NCBI GenBank assembly: GCA_030612365.1
Contig: JAUWOA010000007.1
Location: 1-49,409 of the forward strand
Length of the DNA stretch: 49,409 nt
Direction of reading: 5' to 3'
Origin: Candidatus Thorarchaeota archaeon
Lineage (GTDB): Archaea > Asgardarchaeota > Thorarchaeia > Thorarchaeales > Thorarchaeaceae
The notes under the pieces: generated by a model
Databases searched by the model: none
What the model was told of the DNA's origin: nothing
The model's input: the letters and a program-made list of their open reading frames with translations, nothing else
Part shown: one piece after another, positions 1 through 12,309 of the stretch
How the letters are laid out: the number at the start of each line of letters is the position of its first letter
How positions within the stretch are numbered: the stretch's first letter is position 1
Made by a program: the position numbers and the translations under genes

Positions 1-9
1 TGCGGTAAC

Positions 10-3000
10 ATGGCGGACAATAAGGGTAAGGACAAGTACTGGCCAGTGATCGAGGCCTTCTTTGACCATTTCGGACTGGTAGGCCAGCATCTGGATTCGT
101 TCAATCGATTCGTCAGAGAGGAGCTACAGGAAGTAGTCAATAGTATTGCTCAGCTCAATCCGAAGGTCGAGGGATATACAGTTCAACTCGGCAGGATAAC
201 CATAGAGTCTCCCACTGTTCGGGAGGCTGATGGCAGTGAGCATGCACTCTATCCCAATGAGGCTCGCATTCGAAACTTAACTTATGCAAGCAAGCTCTCC
301 CTTGAGTGCACCCCTGTCCGCAAGGAGGGCTCAGTCACTACGCGGCTTGAAACTCTGCCGATTTACATTGGCAACTTGCCAATTATGCTTCGAAGTGAGA
401 AATGCCTTCTTCATGGCATGTCAGAAGAAGAGTTGATACAGCATTGTGAGGATCCAAAGGACCCCGGCGGGTACTTCATCATTAATGGTTCAGAGCGTGT
501 GCTAGTCACGCAAGAAGATTTGGCGCCAAACCGAATACTAATCGATGAAGCCAGCAAGAGCTCAAGCTATACACATGTTGCCAAGGTATTCTCAACCTCC
601 AGAGGATTTCGTGCTCCAGTGACCATTGAGAGAAAGAAAAGTGGGGAGCTTCGCGTATCGTTTCCGTCAGTTCCAGGCAAAATTCCATTGGCGATTCTTC
701 TGAAAGCCCTTGGCTTAGAGTCTGATAGAGAGATTGTCGACGTAATCTCAGATGACGAAGAGATACGCAACGAGCTAATTGTAACTATAGAACAGTCTTC
801 GCCAATCAATGCTCTCATGGATGATGAGGATGGCTCTACTCGAAGCAACGCACTGGATTTCATAGGAAAGCGTGTTGCTGTAGGTCAGACCAAGGAGTAT
901 CGATTAGCTCGAGCAGAGAAAGTGCTTGATAGATACCTGCTACCACATATCGGAACCGAAGATAAGCATCGCCTTCAGAAGGCTTACTACTTGGGTCAGA
1001 TGGTAGAACGACTGCTCGAACTGGTGTTGAGCAAGCGCCAGCCAGATGACAAGGATCATTATTCCAACAAGCGGCTAAAACTCTCAGGAGATCTTCTTAT
1101 GTCCCTGTTCAGAGTAGCTCTCTACTCTTTGACTCGCGACATCAAGTATCAACTCGAGCGCACGGCTGTTCGTGGCCGCAAGCCTAACATTCGTACTGCA
1201 GTCCGAGCTGATGTCATTACTCAGCGAATGAAACATGCTCTCGCCACAGGCAACTGGGTCGGCGGAAAGGCCGGTGTATCCCAGCTACTTGACCGTACCA
1301 ACTACATCTCGTCGCTTTCTCATCTTAGAAGAGTAGTTTCGCCTCTCTCGCGGTCACAACCGCACTTTGAGGCGCGAGATCTGCATTCAACTCACTGGGG
1401 AAAGATATGCCCCAATGAAACGCCAGAAGGTCCAAACTGTGGTCTTGTGAAGAATATCGCCATGATGGCGTACATCTCCGTTGGTACTGAGGAGGAACCA
1501 GTGGAACGCGCTTTACTCAAGAGTGAAGTGGAATCGATTGAAACTCTAAAGGGCAAGCGCGGCTCAAAGTGGGCTGATGTGTTTCTGAATGGCCGTCTTG
1601 TAGGAATCCACCCAACTCCTCTGGTTCTTGTTAAGACTATGCGCCAGAAGCGTCGTGCTGGTGAGATAGATCAAGAAACTAACATTGCCTACTATGACGG
1701 TATTAATGAAGTTCAAGTAAATTGCGATGCAGGTCGTGTCAGACGTCCGCTAATAGTCGTTGAGAATGGCAAGAGCCGTCTCACCAACGAACATCTTAAG
1801 ATGGTTGTAGAAGACGAATGGGGTTTTCCAGATCTGATGCGGAACGGAGCAGTCGAATTCATAGATGCTGAGGAAGAGGAGAACACCCTAATCGCAATGT
1901 ATCCAAGTGAGATTGGTCCTAAGACGACACATATGGAGATTGTTCCGTCAACAATTCTTGGTATCTCTGCAGCACTGATTCCATTCCCTGAGCGGAACCA
2001 ATCGCCTCGTAACGTGTACATGGCAGGCATGGCAAAGCAGTCTGTAGGTGTGCCAGCGGCCAACTTCAATTTTAGAACTGACACTCGTGCACACTTCTTC
2101 CACTACCCCCAAGTGCCTCTTGTTAAGACTCGTGCCATGAATTCAATCGGGTTCGAAGAACGTCCAGCTGGGCAAAACTTCGTGGTTGCAATTCTGTCAT
2201 TTGAGGGCTATAACATCGAAGATGCCTTGATTCTGAACAAGGCTTCTGTTGAGAGAGGGCTGGGCAGAAGTACCTTCTGCAGAGTTTATGAGAGCGAAGA
2301 ACGCAAGTATCCTGGCGGACAGGAAGACAAGTTTGAGATTCCAGATCGAAGTGTTCGAGGCTACAGAGCATCCGAATCATACCGTAACCTAGGCGAAGAT
2401 GGAATAATTGAAACCGAGGTTGAAGTACTGGGCGGCGATGTACTGATAGGGCGAACCTCTCCGCCACGTTTCCTTGAGGAATATTCAGAGTTCGAAATTG
2501 CTTCTCCCAACCGACGAGAAACTTCTGTTGCTGTACGCCACGGAGAGTCTGGAGTCGTTGACAGTGTCATTCTCACTGAAACCATTGATGGTAATCGACT
2601 GGTGAAGGTAAAGGTCCGAGACCTTCGAATTCCAGAACTAGGCGACAAGTATGCATCGCGTCACGGACAGAAGGGCATCATTGGCCATATAGTTCCTCAG
2701 GCTGACGTTCCATTCACTGAAGACGGTGTTGTGCCTGACCTGATTCTGAATCCCCATGCCATTCCAAGCCGAATGACAATCGGTCAGATTCTAGAGATGA
2801 TTGCTGGAAAAGCAGCATCAATGCATGGTAAACAACAAGACGCTACACCATTCTGCGGTGTTTCCGAGGAGGAGCTGTTCAAGATACTAAAGAATCACGG
2901 TCTGCAGCATAACGGCCGAGAAACTATGTACTCCGGTATCACCGGTGAGAAACTCAGAGTTGACATATTCATCGGTGTAATCTACTATCAGAAGCTCCAC

Positions 3001-3378
3001 CATATGGTGGCAGACAAGATACATGCCCGCGCCAGAGGCCCCGTACAGATTCTCACACGCCAGCCCACGGAGGGAAGAGCGAGAGAAGGTGGTCTCAGGT
3101 TCGGTGAGATGGAGCGCGATGTTCTAATCGGTCACGGTGCAGCCATCCTGTTGAAAGGCAGGCTACTCGATGAATCGGACAAGAGCAACATGCTGGTCTG
3201 TGAGGACTGCGGTCTAATTGGTGTCTACGACCGCAACAAGGATATATACTACTGTCCGATTTGCGGCACCAACGCCAAAATCAGTAGCGTGGTTGTATCG
3301 TACGCTTTCAAACTGCTAATACAAGAAATGATGTCGCTAGGACTTGCCTGTAGGCTGCGACTCAAGGAGATGATCTAA
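10..3378 (+). CDS. rpoB: DNA-directed RNA polymerase subunit B (fused B''/B')
   Basis: This is the second-largest catalytic subunit of archaeal RNA polymerase, in a single 1122-residue chain. Some archaea split it into B'' and B'; here it is unbroken and has no intein. The N-terminus (KYWPVIEAFFDHFGLVGQHL), the central segment NETPEGPNCGLVKNIA near residue 475, and the RHGQKG motif near residue 885 are typical of the family. The C-terminal zinc ribbon (CEDCG...CPICG) lies at about residues 1064-1085. The stop codon is directly followed by the rpoA1 ATG, so the two are cotranscribed. The upstream neighbour, normally rpoH, lies outside the window. Identification is very secure. Confidence 0.98.
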   Translation: MADNKGKDKYWPVIEAFFDHFGLVGQHLDSFNRFVREELQEVVNSIAQLNPKVEGYTVQLGRITIESPTVREADGSEHALYPNEARIRNLTYASKLSLECTPVRKEGSVTTRLETLPIYIGNLPIMLRSEKCLLHGMSEEELIQHCEDPKDPGGYFIINGSERVLVTQEDLAPNRILIDEASKSSSYTHVAKVFSTSRGFRAPVTIERKKSGELRVSFPSVPGKIPLAILLKALGLESDREIVDVISDDEEIRNELIVTIEQSSPINALMDDEDGSTRSNALDFIGKRVAVGQTKEYRLARAEKVLDRYLLPHIGTEDKHRLQKAYYLGQMVERLLELVLSKRQPDDKDHYSNKRLKLSGDLLMSLFRVALYSLTRDIKYQLERTAVRGRKPNIRTAVRADVITQRMKHALATGNWVGGKAGVSQLLDRTNYISSLSHLRRVVSPLSRSQPHFEARDLHSTHWGKICPNETPEGPNCGLVKNIAMMAYISVGTEEEPVERALLKSEVESIETLKGKRGSKWADVFLNGRLVGIHPTPLVLVKTMRQKRRAGEIDQETNIAYYDGINEVQVNCDAGRVRRPLIVVENGKSRLTNEHLKMVVEDEWGFPDLMRNGAVEFIDAEEEENTLIAMYPSEIGPKTTHMEIVPSTILGISAALIPFPERNQSPRNVYMAGMAKQSVGVPAANFNFRTDTRAHFFHYPQVPLVKTRAMNSIGFEERPAGQNFVVAILSFEGYNIEDALILNKASVERGLGRSTFCRVYESEERKYPGGQEDKFEIPDRSVRGYRASESYRNLGEDGIIETEVEVLGGDVLIGRTSPPRFLEEYSEFEIASPNRRETSVAVRHGESGVVDSVILTETIDGNRLVKVKVRDLRIPELGDKYASRHGQKGIIGHIVPQADVPFTEDGVVPDLILNPHAIPSRMTIGQILEMIAGKAASMHGKQQDATPFCGVSEEELFKILKNHGLQHNGRETMYSGITGEKLRVDIFIGVIYYQKLHHMVADKIHARARGPVQILTRQPTEGRAREGGLRFGEMERDVLIGHGAAILLKGRLLDESDKSNMLVCEDCGLIGVYDRNKDIYYCPICGTNAKISSVVVSYAFKLLIQEMMSLGLACRLRLKEMI

Positions 3379-7237
<3,859 letters not shown>

Positions 7238-7364
7238 GCTCTGAAGCAATTCAAGTGCATTGATCAATGTTACAATACGGAAACATTAAAACAGAAGTCA
7301 GTTTGACGAGATTGTTTCTGGGCTTATCAAGAAGTCACAGCAATACAAAACGAGGTTATGACCA

Positions 7365-7658
7365 TTGAGCCTGAATCAACCGATTGCAAGTGCAGTAAGC
7401 ACAGGTGAGTGTCGCATAGGAGCGAAATCCTCCATCGATGCAATAAAGGGCGGTGCTGCAAAACTAGTTGTAGTTGCTGCAAATTGTCCGAAGAATGAGT
7501 ACGAGGACATTGAAACCTACGCACAGCTTGCTGAGGTCAAGGTGCTAAGGTTTGAAGGCACATCATGGGATTTGGGGGAGGTCATAGGCAAACCCTTCAT
7601 GGTGTCAGCGATTGCTGTGATAAAGCCAGGCGATTCCAAGATTTTGAAGGCTGTTTGA
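7365..7658 (+). CDS. rpl30e: Ribosomal protein eL30 (L30e)
   Basis: This is a 97-residue large-subunit ribosomal protein of the L7Ae/L30e RNA-binding fold. The run GGAAKLVVVAANCPKNE is the family signature. The position after rpoA2 and before nusA is the standard archaeal arrangement. The start is a TTG at 7365: an in-frame stop sits two codons upstream (7359-7361), so no other upstream start is possible, and GAGGT at 7352-7356 is well spaced. The 127-bp gap after rpoA2 holds no clear gene. The call is secure from sequence and context. Confidence 0.95.
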   Translation: MSLNQPIASAVSTGECRIGAKSSIDAIKGGAAKLVVVAANCPKNEYEDIETYAQLAEVKVLRFEGTSWDLGEVIGKPFMVSAIAVIKPGDSKILKAV

Positions 7659-7669
7659 GGCGATTTATC

Positions 7670-8104
7670 TTGCCCCGAGTCAGACTCTCGATGGATGACA
7701 TGGCCCTCATTGCCACTTTCGAACGCATCACTGGAGCCTCTGCGATGGATGTGGTTCGGGATGACGAGGGCGATCGACTGATTTTCATCGTGCGTCCAAA
7801 ACAGCTCGGCAAAGCCATTGGGCGTGGTGGTGCAAACGTCAAGGCGGCAGCTGATGTCTTCGGCAGGCCCATCGACATTGTTGAGATAGCTGAAACTGCA
7901 GAGGAATTTGTGAAGAAGGCGCTTGCCCCCGCCCGAGTTGAACAAGTGAAACTCGTTCGCCACAAGAATGGAAACACGATTGCCACAGTTACAGTCAAAC
8001 AGGCAGACAGAGGCATTGCCATTGGACGAGAGGGTCGGAATATCGCCCGCGCTCGAATACTAGCCAAGCGTCACTTTGACGTGACCAATGTGACAATTGC
8101 ATAA
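7670..8104 (+). CDS. nusA: NusA-like transcription factor (KH domains)
   Basis: This is the short archaeal NusA homologue, 144 residues with two KH-type RNA-binding domains and no N-terminal or S1 part. The GxxG-type motifs are AIGRGGANVK in the first half and AIGREGRNIARAR in the second. The first ATG (7691) would remove the RVRLS segment that aligns with the family N-terminus. TTG at 7670 keeps it and has GAGGCG at 7657-7662 in place, so I chose TTG. A longer open frame extends upstream but overlaps L30e and is not needed. It is presumed to act in transcription or RNA binding on the polymerase. Confidence 0.92.
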   Translation: MPRVRLSMDDMALIATFERITGASAMDVVRDDEGDRLIFIVRPKQLGKAIGRGGANVKAAADVFGRPIDIVEIAETAEEFVKKALAPARVEQVKLVRHKNGNTIATVTVKQADRGIAIGREGRNIARARILAKRHFDVTNVTIA

Positions 8105-8106
8105 GG

Positions 8107-8127
8107 GGCCTGATGCACTCAGAGGCC
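8107..8127 (+). terminator. Possible hairpin after nusA
   Basis: GGCCT at 8107-8111 can pair with AGGCC at 8123-8127, just after the nusA stop and before a new TATA box for rps12. A short T run follows. It may mark the end of the polymerase transcript, but the stem is only five base pairs, so this is weak. Confidence 0.3.
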
Positions 8128-8173
8128 GTTTCGCAGCAAGATTCAATGAGATTGTCGTGGCTGTGTCATAACG

Positions 8174-8181
8174 CTTTTAAG
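8174..8181 (+). promoter_or_regulatory. TATA box upstream of rps12
   Basis: CTTTTAAG lies in the nusA-rps12 gap. Start of transcription about 27 nt downstream would fall near 8202, leaving a leader of about 60 nt before the TTG start of rps12. This suggests that rps12-rps7 can be transcribed apart from the polymerase genes. Confidence 0.6.
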
Positions 8182-8261
8182 CATACAACAGGCGGGTGCC
8201 GTGACCACACGTAGAGAGCACTATGGATGGTGGTCCCATTATCACCACAGAGGCGAATTAT

Positions 8262-8705
8262 TTGACTGGTTCAAAGAGCCCGATGGGCGAATTTGCAGCA
8301 AGACCCCTCCGGTCCAAGCGGAAGAAGTACCGCTGGAAGAAACCCAGCTTGAAGAGACGAATGCTCAAGCTGAAGCGAAAGACCGACCCGCTAGAGGGTG
8401 CTCCGCAGGCACGCGGAATCGTATTGGAGAAGGTCGGTATTGAGTCAAAACAACCCAACTCAGCTATCAGAAAGGCCGTTAGGATTCAGCTCTCTAAGAA
8501 CGGCAAACAGATTACCGCATTCATACCGGGCGATGGTGGGCTCAAGTATATCGATGAACACGACGAAGTCATTGTCGAGGGCATTGGTGGCGCAATGGGA
8601 GGAGCCATGGGCGATATTCCCGGCGTGCGCTGGAAAGTCTGTGCAGTTAACGGAGTTTCCCTCGAGTCTCTTATCTACGGTAAGGCAGAGAAACCAATTC
8701 GTTAG
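8262..8705 (+). CDS. rps12: Ribosomal protein uS12
   Basis: This is the small-subunit decoding-centre protein. Conserved blocks include [19 protein letters not shown] and [14 protein letters not shown]. An open frame begins at ATG 8223, but it would add 13 unmatched residues. TTG at 8262 has GAGGCG at 8250-8255 and gives 147 residues, the usual archaeal length, with an N-terminus ([16 protein letters not shown]) of the expected type. The stop at 8703-8705 runs into the ribosome binding site of rps7, so the two are coupled. Confidence 0.95.
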   Translation: MTGSKSPMGEFAARPLRSKRKKYRWKKPSLKRRMLKLKRKTDPLEGAPQARGIVLEKVGIESKQPNSAIRKAVRIQLSKNGKQITAFIPGDGGLKYIDEHDEVIVEGIGGAMGGAMGDIPGVRWKVCAVNGVSLESLIYGKAEKPIR

Positions 8706-8714
8706 GTGACAAAG

Positions 8715-9377
8715 ATGGCTGAAGAAAAAACTGATGCACCAGTCCAAGAAGAGCCGAAGGCACCAAGCCTACCTGTAGCCACGCCTGATTTTCTATTGTT
8801 TGGCAAATGGGATTCTACAGTGGTCCAAGTGAAGGATGTTGGTCTTACCCGCTACATCTCTCTGAAGTCTGTCCTGATTCCGCATACAGCAGGAAGGCAT
8901 AGCCACAAGCGTTTTCACAAGAGCAATGTACCTATTGTGGAGCGGTTCGTGAATAAACTACTCAATGCAGGACGGCGCAAGGACAAGAAGACACGCACTG
9001 GCAGGACCGCAGGCAAGAAAACACGAACGATTAGCGTGGTCAAACGAGTCTTCGAGATTATCAACTTCAGAACTGGCCTCAATCCGATCCAGGTTCTCGT
9101 GACTGCTATCGAAAATACTGCTCCTTCCGAGGAAACAACACGAATTTCCTATGGTGGGATGGCATATCCTCGCTCAGTAGACGTTGCTCCCCAGCGCAGG
9201 ATTGATCTCGCTTTGAAGTACCTCGCTGTAGGCGCAGTTCGTTCATCGCACAAGAATGCCAAATCGTTCGAGGAATGTATCGTCGACGAGCTTCTTCTTG
9301 CTTACAAAGGCGATTCTGGAAGTTATGGAGTTTCCAGAAAGGAAGAGCGCGAGAGAGTGGCCCGTTCAGCAAGGTAG
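8715..9377 (+). CDS. rps7: Ribosomal protein uS7
   Basis: This small-subunit head protein has 220 residues. The segments FVNKLLNAGRRKDKKTRTGR and NPIQVLVTAIENTAP, and the C-terminal RKEERERVARSAR, are typical of archaeal/eukaryotic uS7. A GTG at 8706 is in frame, but AGGTGA overlapping the rps12 stop is better placed for the ATG at 8715. In most archaea elongation factor genes follow directly; here a transporter intervenes. The acidic, proline-rich N-terminal tail (about 25 residues) is an extension of low complexity. Confidence 0.95.
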   Translation: MAEEKTDAPVQEEPKAPSLPVATPDFLLFGKWDSTVVQVKDVGLTRYISLKSVLIPHTAGRHSHKRFHKSNVPIVERFVNKLLNAGRRKDKKTRTGRTAGKKTRTISVVKRVFEIINFRTGLNPIQVLVTAIENTAPSEETTRISYGGMAYPRSVDVAPQRRIDLALKYLAVGAVRSSHKNAKSFEECIVDELLLAYKGDSGSYGVSRKEERERVARSAR

Positions 9378-9517
9378 TATTTTCACCGACCTTGTATCAT
9401 CCTGTATCAGCAGAATTAATGCTGCACTTCTCAGTGTTTTTAGAGAGCCTTATCAGAGAGATAGGTTCCAGTTGATGCACTCAATGTGCAAGTGCAGAAC
9501 CTGACGAGGAACGAGAG

Positions 9518-10504
9518 ATGATCAAGTCTACTGCGGCATGGCTTACAATATGCCTTATCACAGTGGCTTGGGCATCATCTCTCATCCTCGCAAAGATTGC
9601 TTTCATGGAAGGGTTGACTCCCATCATCTTCGTTGCGCTACGCTACACTATCGCTTGCCCCTTTCTCATTGTAGCTGTTTACATGTCCAGACGCCGGTCG
9701 AGGCTGCGTGGAGATATCAGGAGTAACTGGCGAATCATCCTGCTCGCTGGATTCACGGGTCCATTTCTTTCCCAAGTGCTGCAATACATTGGATTAAACA
9801 TGACAACAGCAGGCGAAACCATACTACTTCTGAACATGAGCCCTGTATTCGCAGTCTTGATGGCCGCTCCAGTTCTGAAGGAGAAGATAACTAGTGAGAA
9901 GATAGGAGGACTCTTTCTAGCGGCCATTGGTGTCGGTCTGATCGTCTTAGGTGGCACGCCACTTGATGATGCTCTTGGTCCTCTGCGCCTGCTGGGCAAT
10001 GCAATTGTGATAGTGTCTACATTTCTGTTCGCGGTTAACGGAATGGTCGGAAAAATGGCGGTTAAATCAGTTGACGCTGTTTCACTCACTCTATTCAGCA
10101 CCCTGTTTGCGGTGCCTTTCATCTGGCTGTCCGCAGCGTTCACGGAGGACATAACCGTAATACTGCGGCTGAGCACGAGTGTCTGGGCAATCATCCTATG
10201 GGTGGGGGTTGTGAATACAGCACTAGCATTTGTCCTGTATTACAATGCGATGAATCACATTGAAGCTTCCAGAGTACAGATTGCGCTGAATCTGATAACA
10301 GTGTGGGGTGTGTTAATGGCGTTCCTATTCCTTGGTGAACCATTATTTGCTCTTCAACTCGTAGGCGGTGCCTTGACTGTGTTTGGCGTCATAATCGCTC
10401 AGAGAGTTCGCAAGCCGCCCCTCAAGCTTGAGGTCGACGAGTCCACTGTTGGGAAATCAGTGCGCCATCTCCGATTAATCAGGGGGTCTTGTCGAAAGCG
10501 TTAA
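9518..10504 (+). CDS. EamA/DMT-family membrane transporter
   Basis: This 328-residue protein has about ten hydrophobic segments and an internal duplication, with the second half starting near residue 155, as in the drug/metabolite transporter superfamily (EamA domains). The segment LLNMSPVFAVLMAAPVLKEK, and its counterpart LNLITVWGVLMAFLFLGEP, are the characteristic repeats. The substrate cannot be read from sequence. The ATG has GAGGA at 9506-9510. It sits between rps7 and EF-1A, where archaea normally have translation genes, so it is probably a later insertion. Its stop codon overlaps the TATA box of EF-1A. Confidence 0.88.
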   Translation: MIKSTAAWLTICLITVAWASSLILAKIAFMEGLTPIIFVALRYTIACPFLIVAVYMSRRRSRLRGDIRSNWRIILLAGFTGPFLSQVLQYIGLNMTTAGETILLLNMSPVFAVLMAAPVLKEKITSEKIGGLFLAAIGVGLIVLGGTPLDDALGPLRLLGNAIVIVSTFLFAVNGMVGKMAVKSVDAVSLTLFSTLFAVPFIWLSAAFTEDITVILRLSTSVWAIILWVGVVNTALAFVLYYNAMNHIEASRVQIALNLITVWGVLMAFLFLGEPLFALQLVGGALTVFGVIIAQRVRKPPLKLEVDESTVGKSVRHLRLIRGSCRKR

Positions 10505-10525
10505 AAGCACGGCCCAAGGTGGCAC
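10501..10525 (+). promoter_or_regulatory. EF-1A promoter: TATA plus GCAC element
   Basis: TTAAAA begins at 10501, inside the stop region of the transporter gene, and GTGGCAC lies at 10519-10525. The GCAC starts 21 nt after the first T of the TATA box, a spacing also seen at other promoters in this window. Transcription would begin near 10528. Confidence 0.65.
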
Positions 10526-10581
10526 TCACGGTCTGTACCCCTTAGAGGACTGACTGAAAGCGAATAAGGAGAAATAATGCC

Positions 10582-11886
10582 TTGTCCAAGAAACAGAAGG
10601 ATCACCTGAACCTAGTGGTTGTTGGTCACGTCGACCATGGCAAGTCCACTATGACTGGTAGACTCCTATACGAAACTGGCGCTGTTGACGAACGTACCTT
10701 CCAACAGCATAAAGCCGAAGCAGAAAAACTTGGGCGACCCAGCTGGGCATGGGCTTTTGCGCTGGACCGCCTGAAAGAGGAACGTGAGCGAGGTCTAACC
10801 ATTGACATCGCTTTCTTCAAGTTCCTCACTGACAAATACTATTACACGATCATCGATGCACCTGGTCATAAGGACTTCATCAAGAACATGATCACTGGAG
10901 CATCTCAGGCCGACGTGGCTCTTCTTGTGGTATCCGCAAAGAAGGGTGAGTTCGAAGCCGGTATCGGACCTGGTGGCCAGACAAAGGAGCACGCATACCT
11001 AGTGATGACACTCGGCGTGCCAAGCATAATCGTCTGTGTCAACAAGATGGATGACCCCAGCGTAAAGTACAGCGAGGATCGCTATAATGAGGTCAAGGAC
11101 GAAGTATCAGGCTTCCTGAAGAGCATTGGTTACAAGACGGACGAGATACCGTTCATTCCAACTTCAGCCCTCGATGCAGCAAACCTGAAAGAACAGACCA
11201 AGGACTTCACTCCTTGGTATGACGGTCCCAGCTTGCTTCAGGCACTCGACCTCGTCGACCTTCCACCAAAGCCACTCAAGAAGCCTCTGAGGCTTCCGAT
11301 TAACGACGTCTACTCAATCAAGGGTGTTGGAACTGTGCCAGTCGGTCGTGTTGAAACCGGTGTGATGAAGCCTGGGATGAAGATTACCTTCATGCCACCC
11401 AACAAGACTGGAGAGGTCAAGTCAATCGAGATGCATCATGAGATTCTGTCGCAGGCAATACCTGGTGATAACATTGGCTTCAATATAAGAGGCATCGATA
11501 GGAAAGACCTTGGCCGTGGTGACGTTGCAGGTCCTACTGACAAACCCCCAACAGTCGCTGTTGACTACACTGGCCAGATCATGGTCATCCAGCATCCAAC
11601 AGCCATCACAGTGGGTTACACCCCAGTCGTTCACGCACACACCACACAGGTAGCATGCAGGTTCGATCAGATCCTGCAGAAGCTAGACCAAGCAACTGGT
11701 CAGGTCATTGAAGAGAATCCTGACTTCGTGAAGAAAGGCGAGAGCATGATAGCGAAACTCGTACCTCTCAAGCCGATGTGCATTGAGACCTACAAGGAGT
11801 TTCCACAGCTCGGCCGCTTCGCGGTACGTGACATGGGTATGACAGTCGCTGTAGGCGTTGTCACAAAACTCACTAAGAGGAAATAG
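10582..11886 (+). CDS. tuf: Translation elongation factor 1-alpha (aEF1A)
   Basis: This GTPase delivers aminoacyl-tRNA to the ribosomal A site. The 434 residues show G1 GHVDHGKST near residue 15, the effector-region sequence RGLTIDIAFFKF, G3 DAPGHKDF, G4 NKMD, and the two beta-barrel domains after about residue 225. The start is TTG at 10582 with AGGAG at 10567-10571; the nearby ATG at 10577 is out of frame. Length and motifs match archaeal/eukaryotic EF-1A rather than the related aIF2-gamma or SelB. It has its own promoter and a terminator-like hairpin downstream. Confidence 0.98.
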   Translation: MSKKQKDHLNLVVVGHVDHGKSTMTGRLLYETGAVDERTFQQHKAEAEKLGRPSWAWAFALDRLKEERERGLTIDIAFFKFLTDKYYYTIIDAPGHKDFIKNMITGASQADVALLVVSAKKGEFEAGIGPGGQTKEHAYLVMTLGVPSIIVCVNKMDDPSVKYSEDRYNEVKDEVSGFLKSIGYKTDEIPFIPTSALDAANLKEQTKDFTPWYDGPSLLQALDLVDLPPKPLKKPLRLPINDVYSIKGVGTVPVGRVETGVMKPGMKITFMPPNKTGEVKSIEMHHEILSQAIPGDNIGFNIRGIDRKDLGRGDVAGPTDKPPTVAVDYTGQIMVIQHPTAITVGYTPVVHAHTTQVACRFDQILQKLDQATGQVIEENPDFVKKGESMIAKLVPLKPMCIETYKEFPQLGRFAVRDMGMTVAVGVVTKLTKRK

Positions 11887-11896
11887 TTCACAGAAT

Positions 11897-11930
11897 CGGG
11901 TCGCAAGGCCCGAATTCTCTCTTGCTTTTC
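11897..11930 (+). terminator. Terminator-like hairpin after EF-1A
   Basis: CGGGTC and GGCCCG (11897-11912) pair as a six-base-pair stem around a GCAA tetraloop, 10 nt after the EF-1A stop. A pyrimidine-rich tract with T runs follows to about 11930. The arrangement fits a transcription stop, although archaea often need only the T tract. Confidence 0.5.
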
Positions 11931-12019
11931 ATTCAGCCTTACTTGTTACTGTCTAATCCGTATGCGATTCATCATTACCTGCTCTTGTGATAATGGAACT
12001 ATGTCAGAATAGAGAGTGG

Positions 12020-12131
12020 CGCTGGGGGCGAGATTCGAACTCGCGCGTGCAAGCACACCAACTGTCAGCCCGCCCGCGTCACGCGTAGGCGATTAGCAGG
12101 CTGGCTCCGTACCAGGCTCGGAAACCCCAGC
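12020..12131 (-). tRNA. tRNA-Ser (anticodon GCU) with 30-nt intron
   Basis: On the minus strand the acceptor halves GCTGGGG and CCCCAGC pair fully, the D arm (TCCG/CGGA) contains GG at 18-19, and the T arm is GCGAG-TTCGAAT-CTCGC. The anticodon loop CTGCTAA gives GCU, and a short variable arm (stem TGTG/CACG, loop CTTG) fits class II serine tRNA. The anticodon stem CCAGC pairs with GTTGG only after removal of 30 nt at 12064-12093, between positions 37 and 38. The junctions form bulges TA^A and AC^A, as in archaeal bulge-helix-bulge introns. CCA is encoded at 12019-12017. A TATA box (TTTAAG, first T at 12164) stands upstream. Confidence 0.93.
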
Positions 12132-12309
12132 ATCAAGGTGTGCGAACTTTGCTCTTCTCTTAAAGATTATCGTACTTCTCTTTTATTTCGGCATTTGTCA
12201 TCAACGATCTTATCATTACTGCAATAACAAACGCTATTTCGTCAAGAGCCATCCTTAGGTTTGTGAGGTTGCGACAATTTCAGCATTTTCAGGATTTGTT
12301 CTTCTGTTC

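Noticed and set aside
1713-2084. Long antisense frames inside rpoB, rpoA1 and other genes
   Set aside because: They follow the codon pattern of the gene on the opposite strand and have no starts, ribosome binding sites or family matches.
8201-8443. An alternative frame at 8201-8443 over the start of rps12
   Set aside because: It overlaps the real uS12 gene out of frame, is rich in charged low-complexity residues, and has no family match.
12160-12252. A 30-codon minus-strand ORF (ATG 12252 to TAA 12160) between tRNA-Ser and the first membrane protein
   Set aside because: The frame ends in the tRNA-Ser TATA box and has no ribosome binding site at a good distance. The composition is plausible, but nothing distinguishes it from chance.
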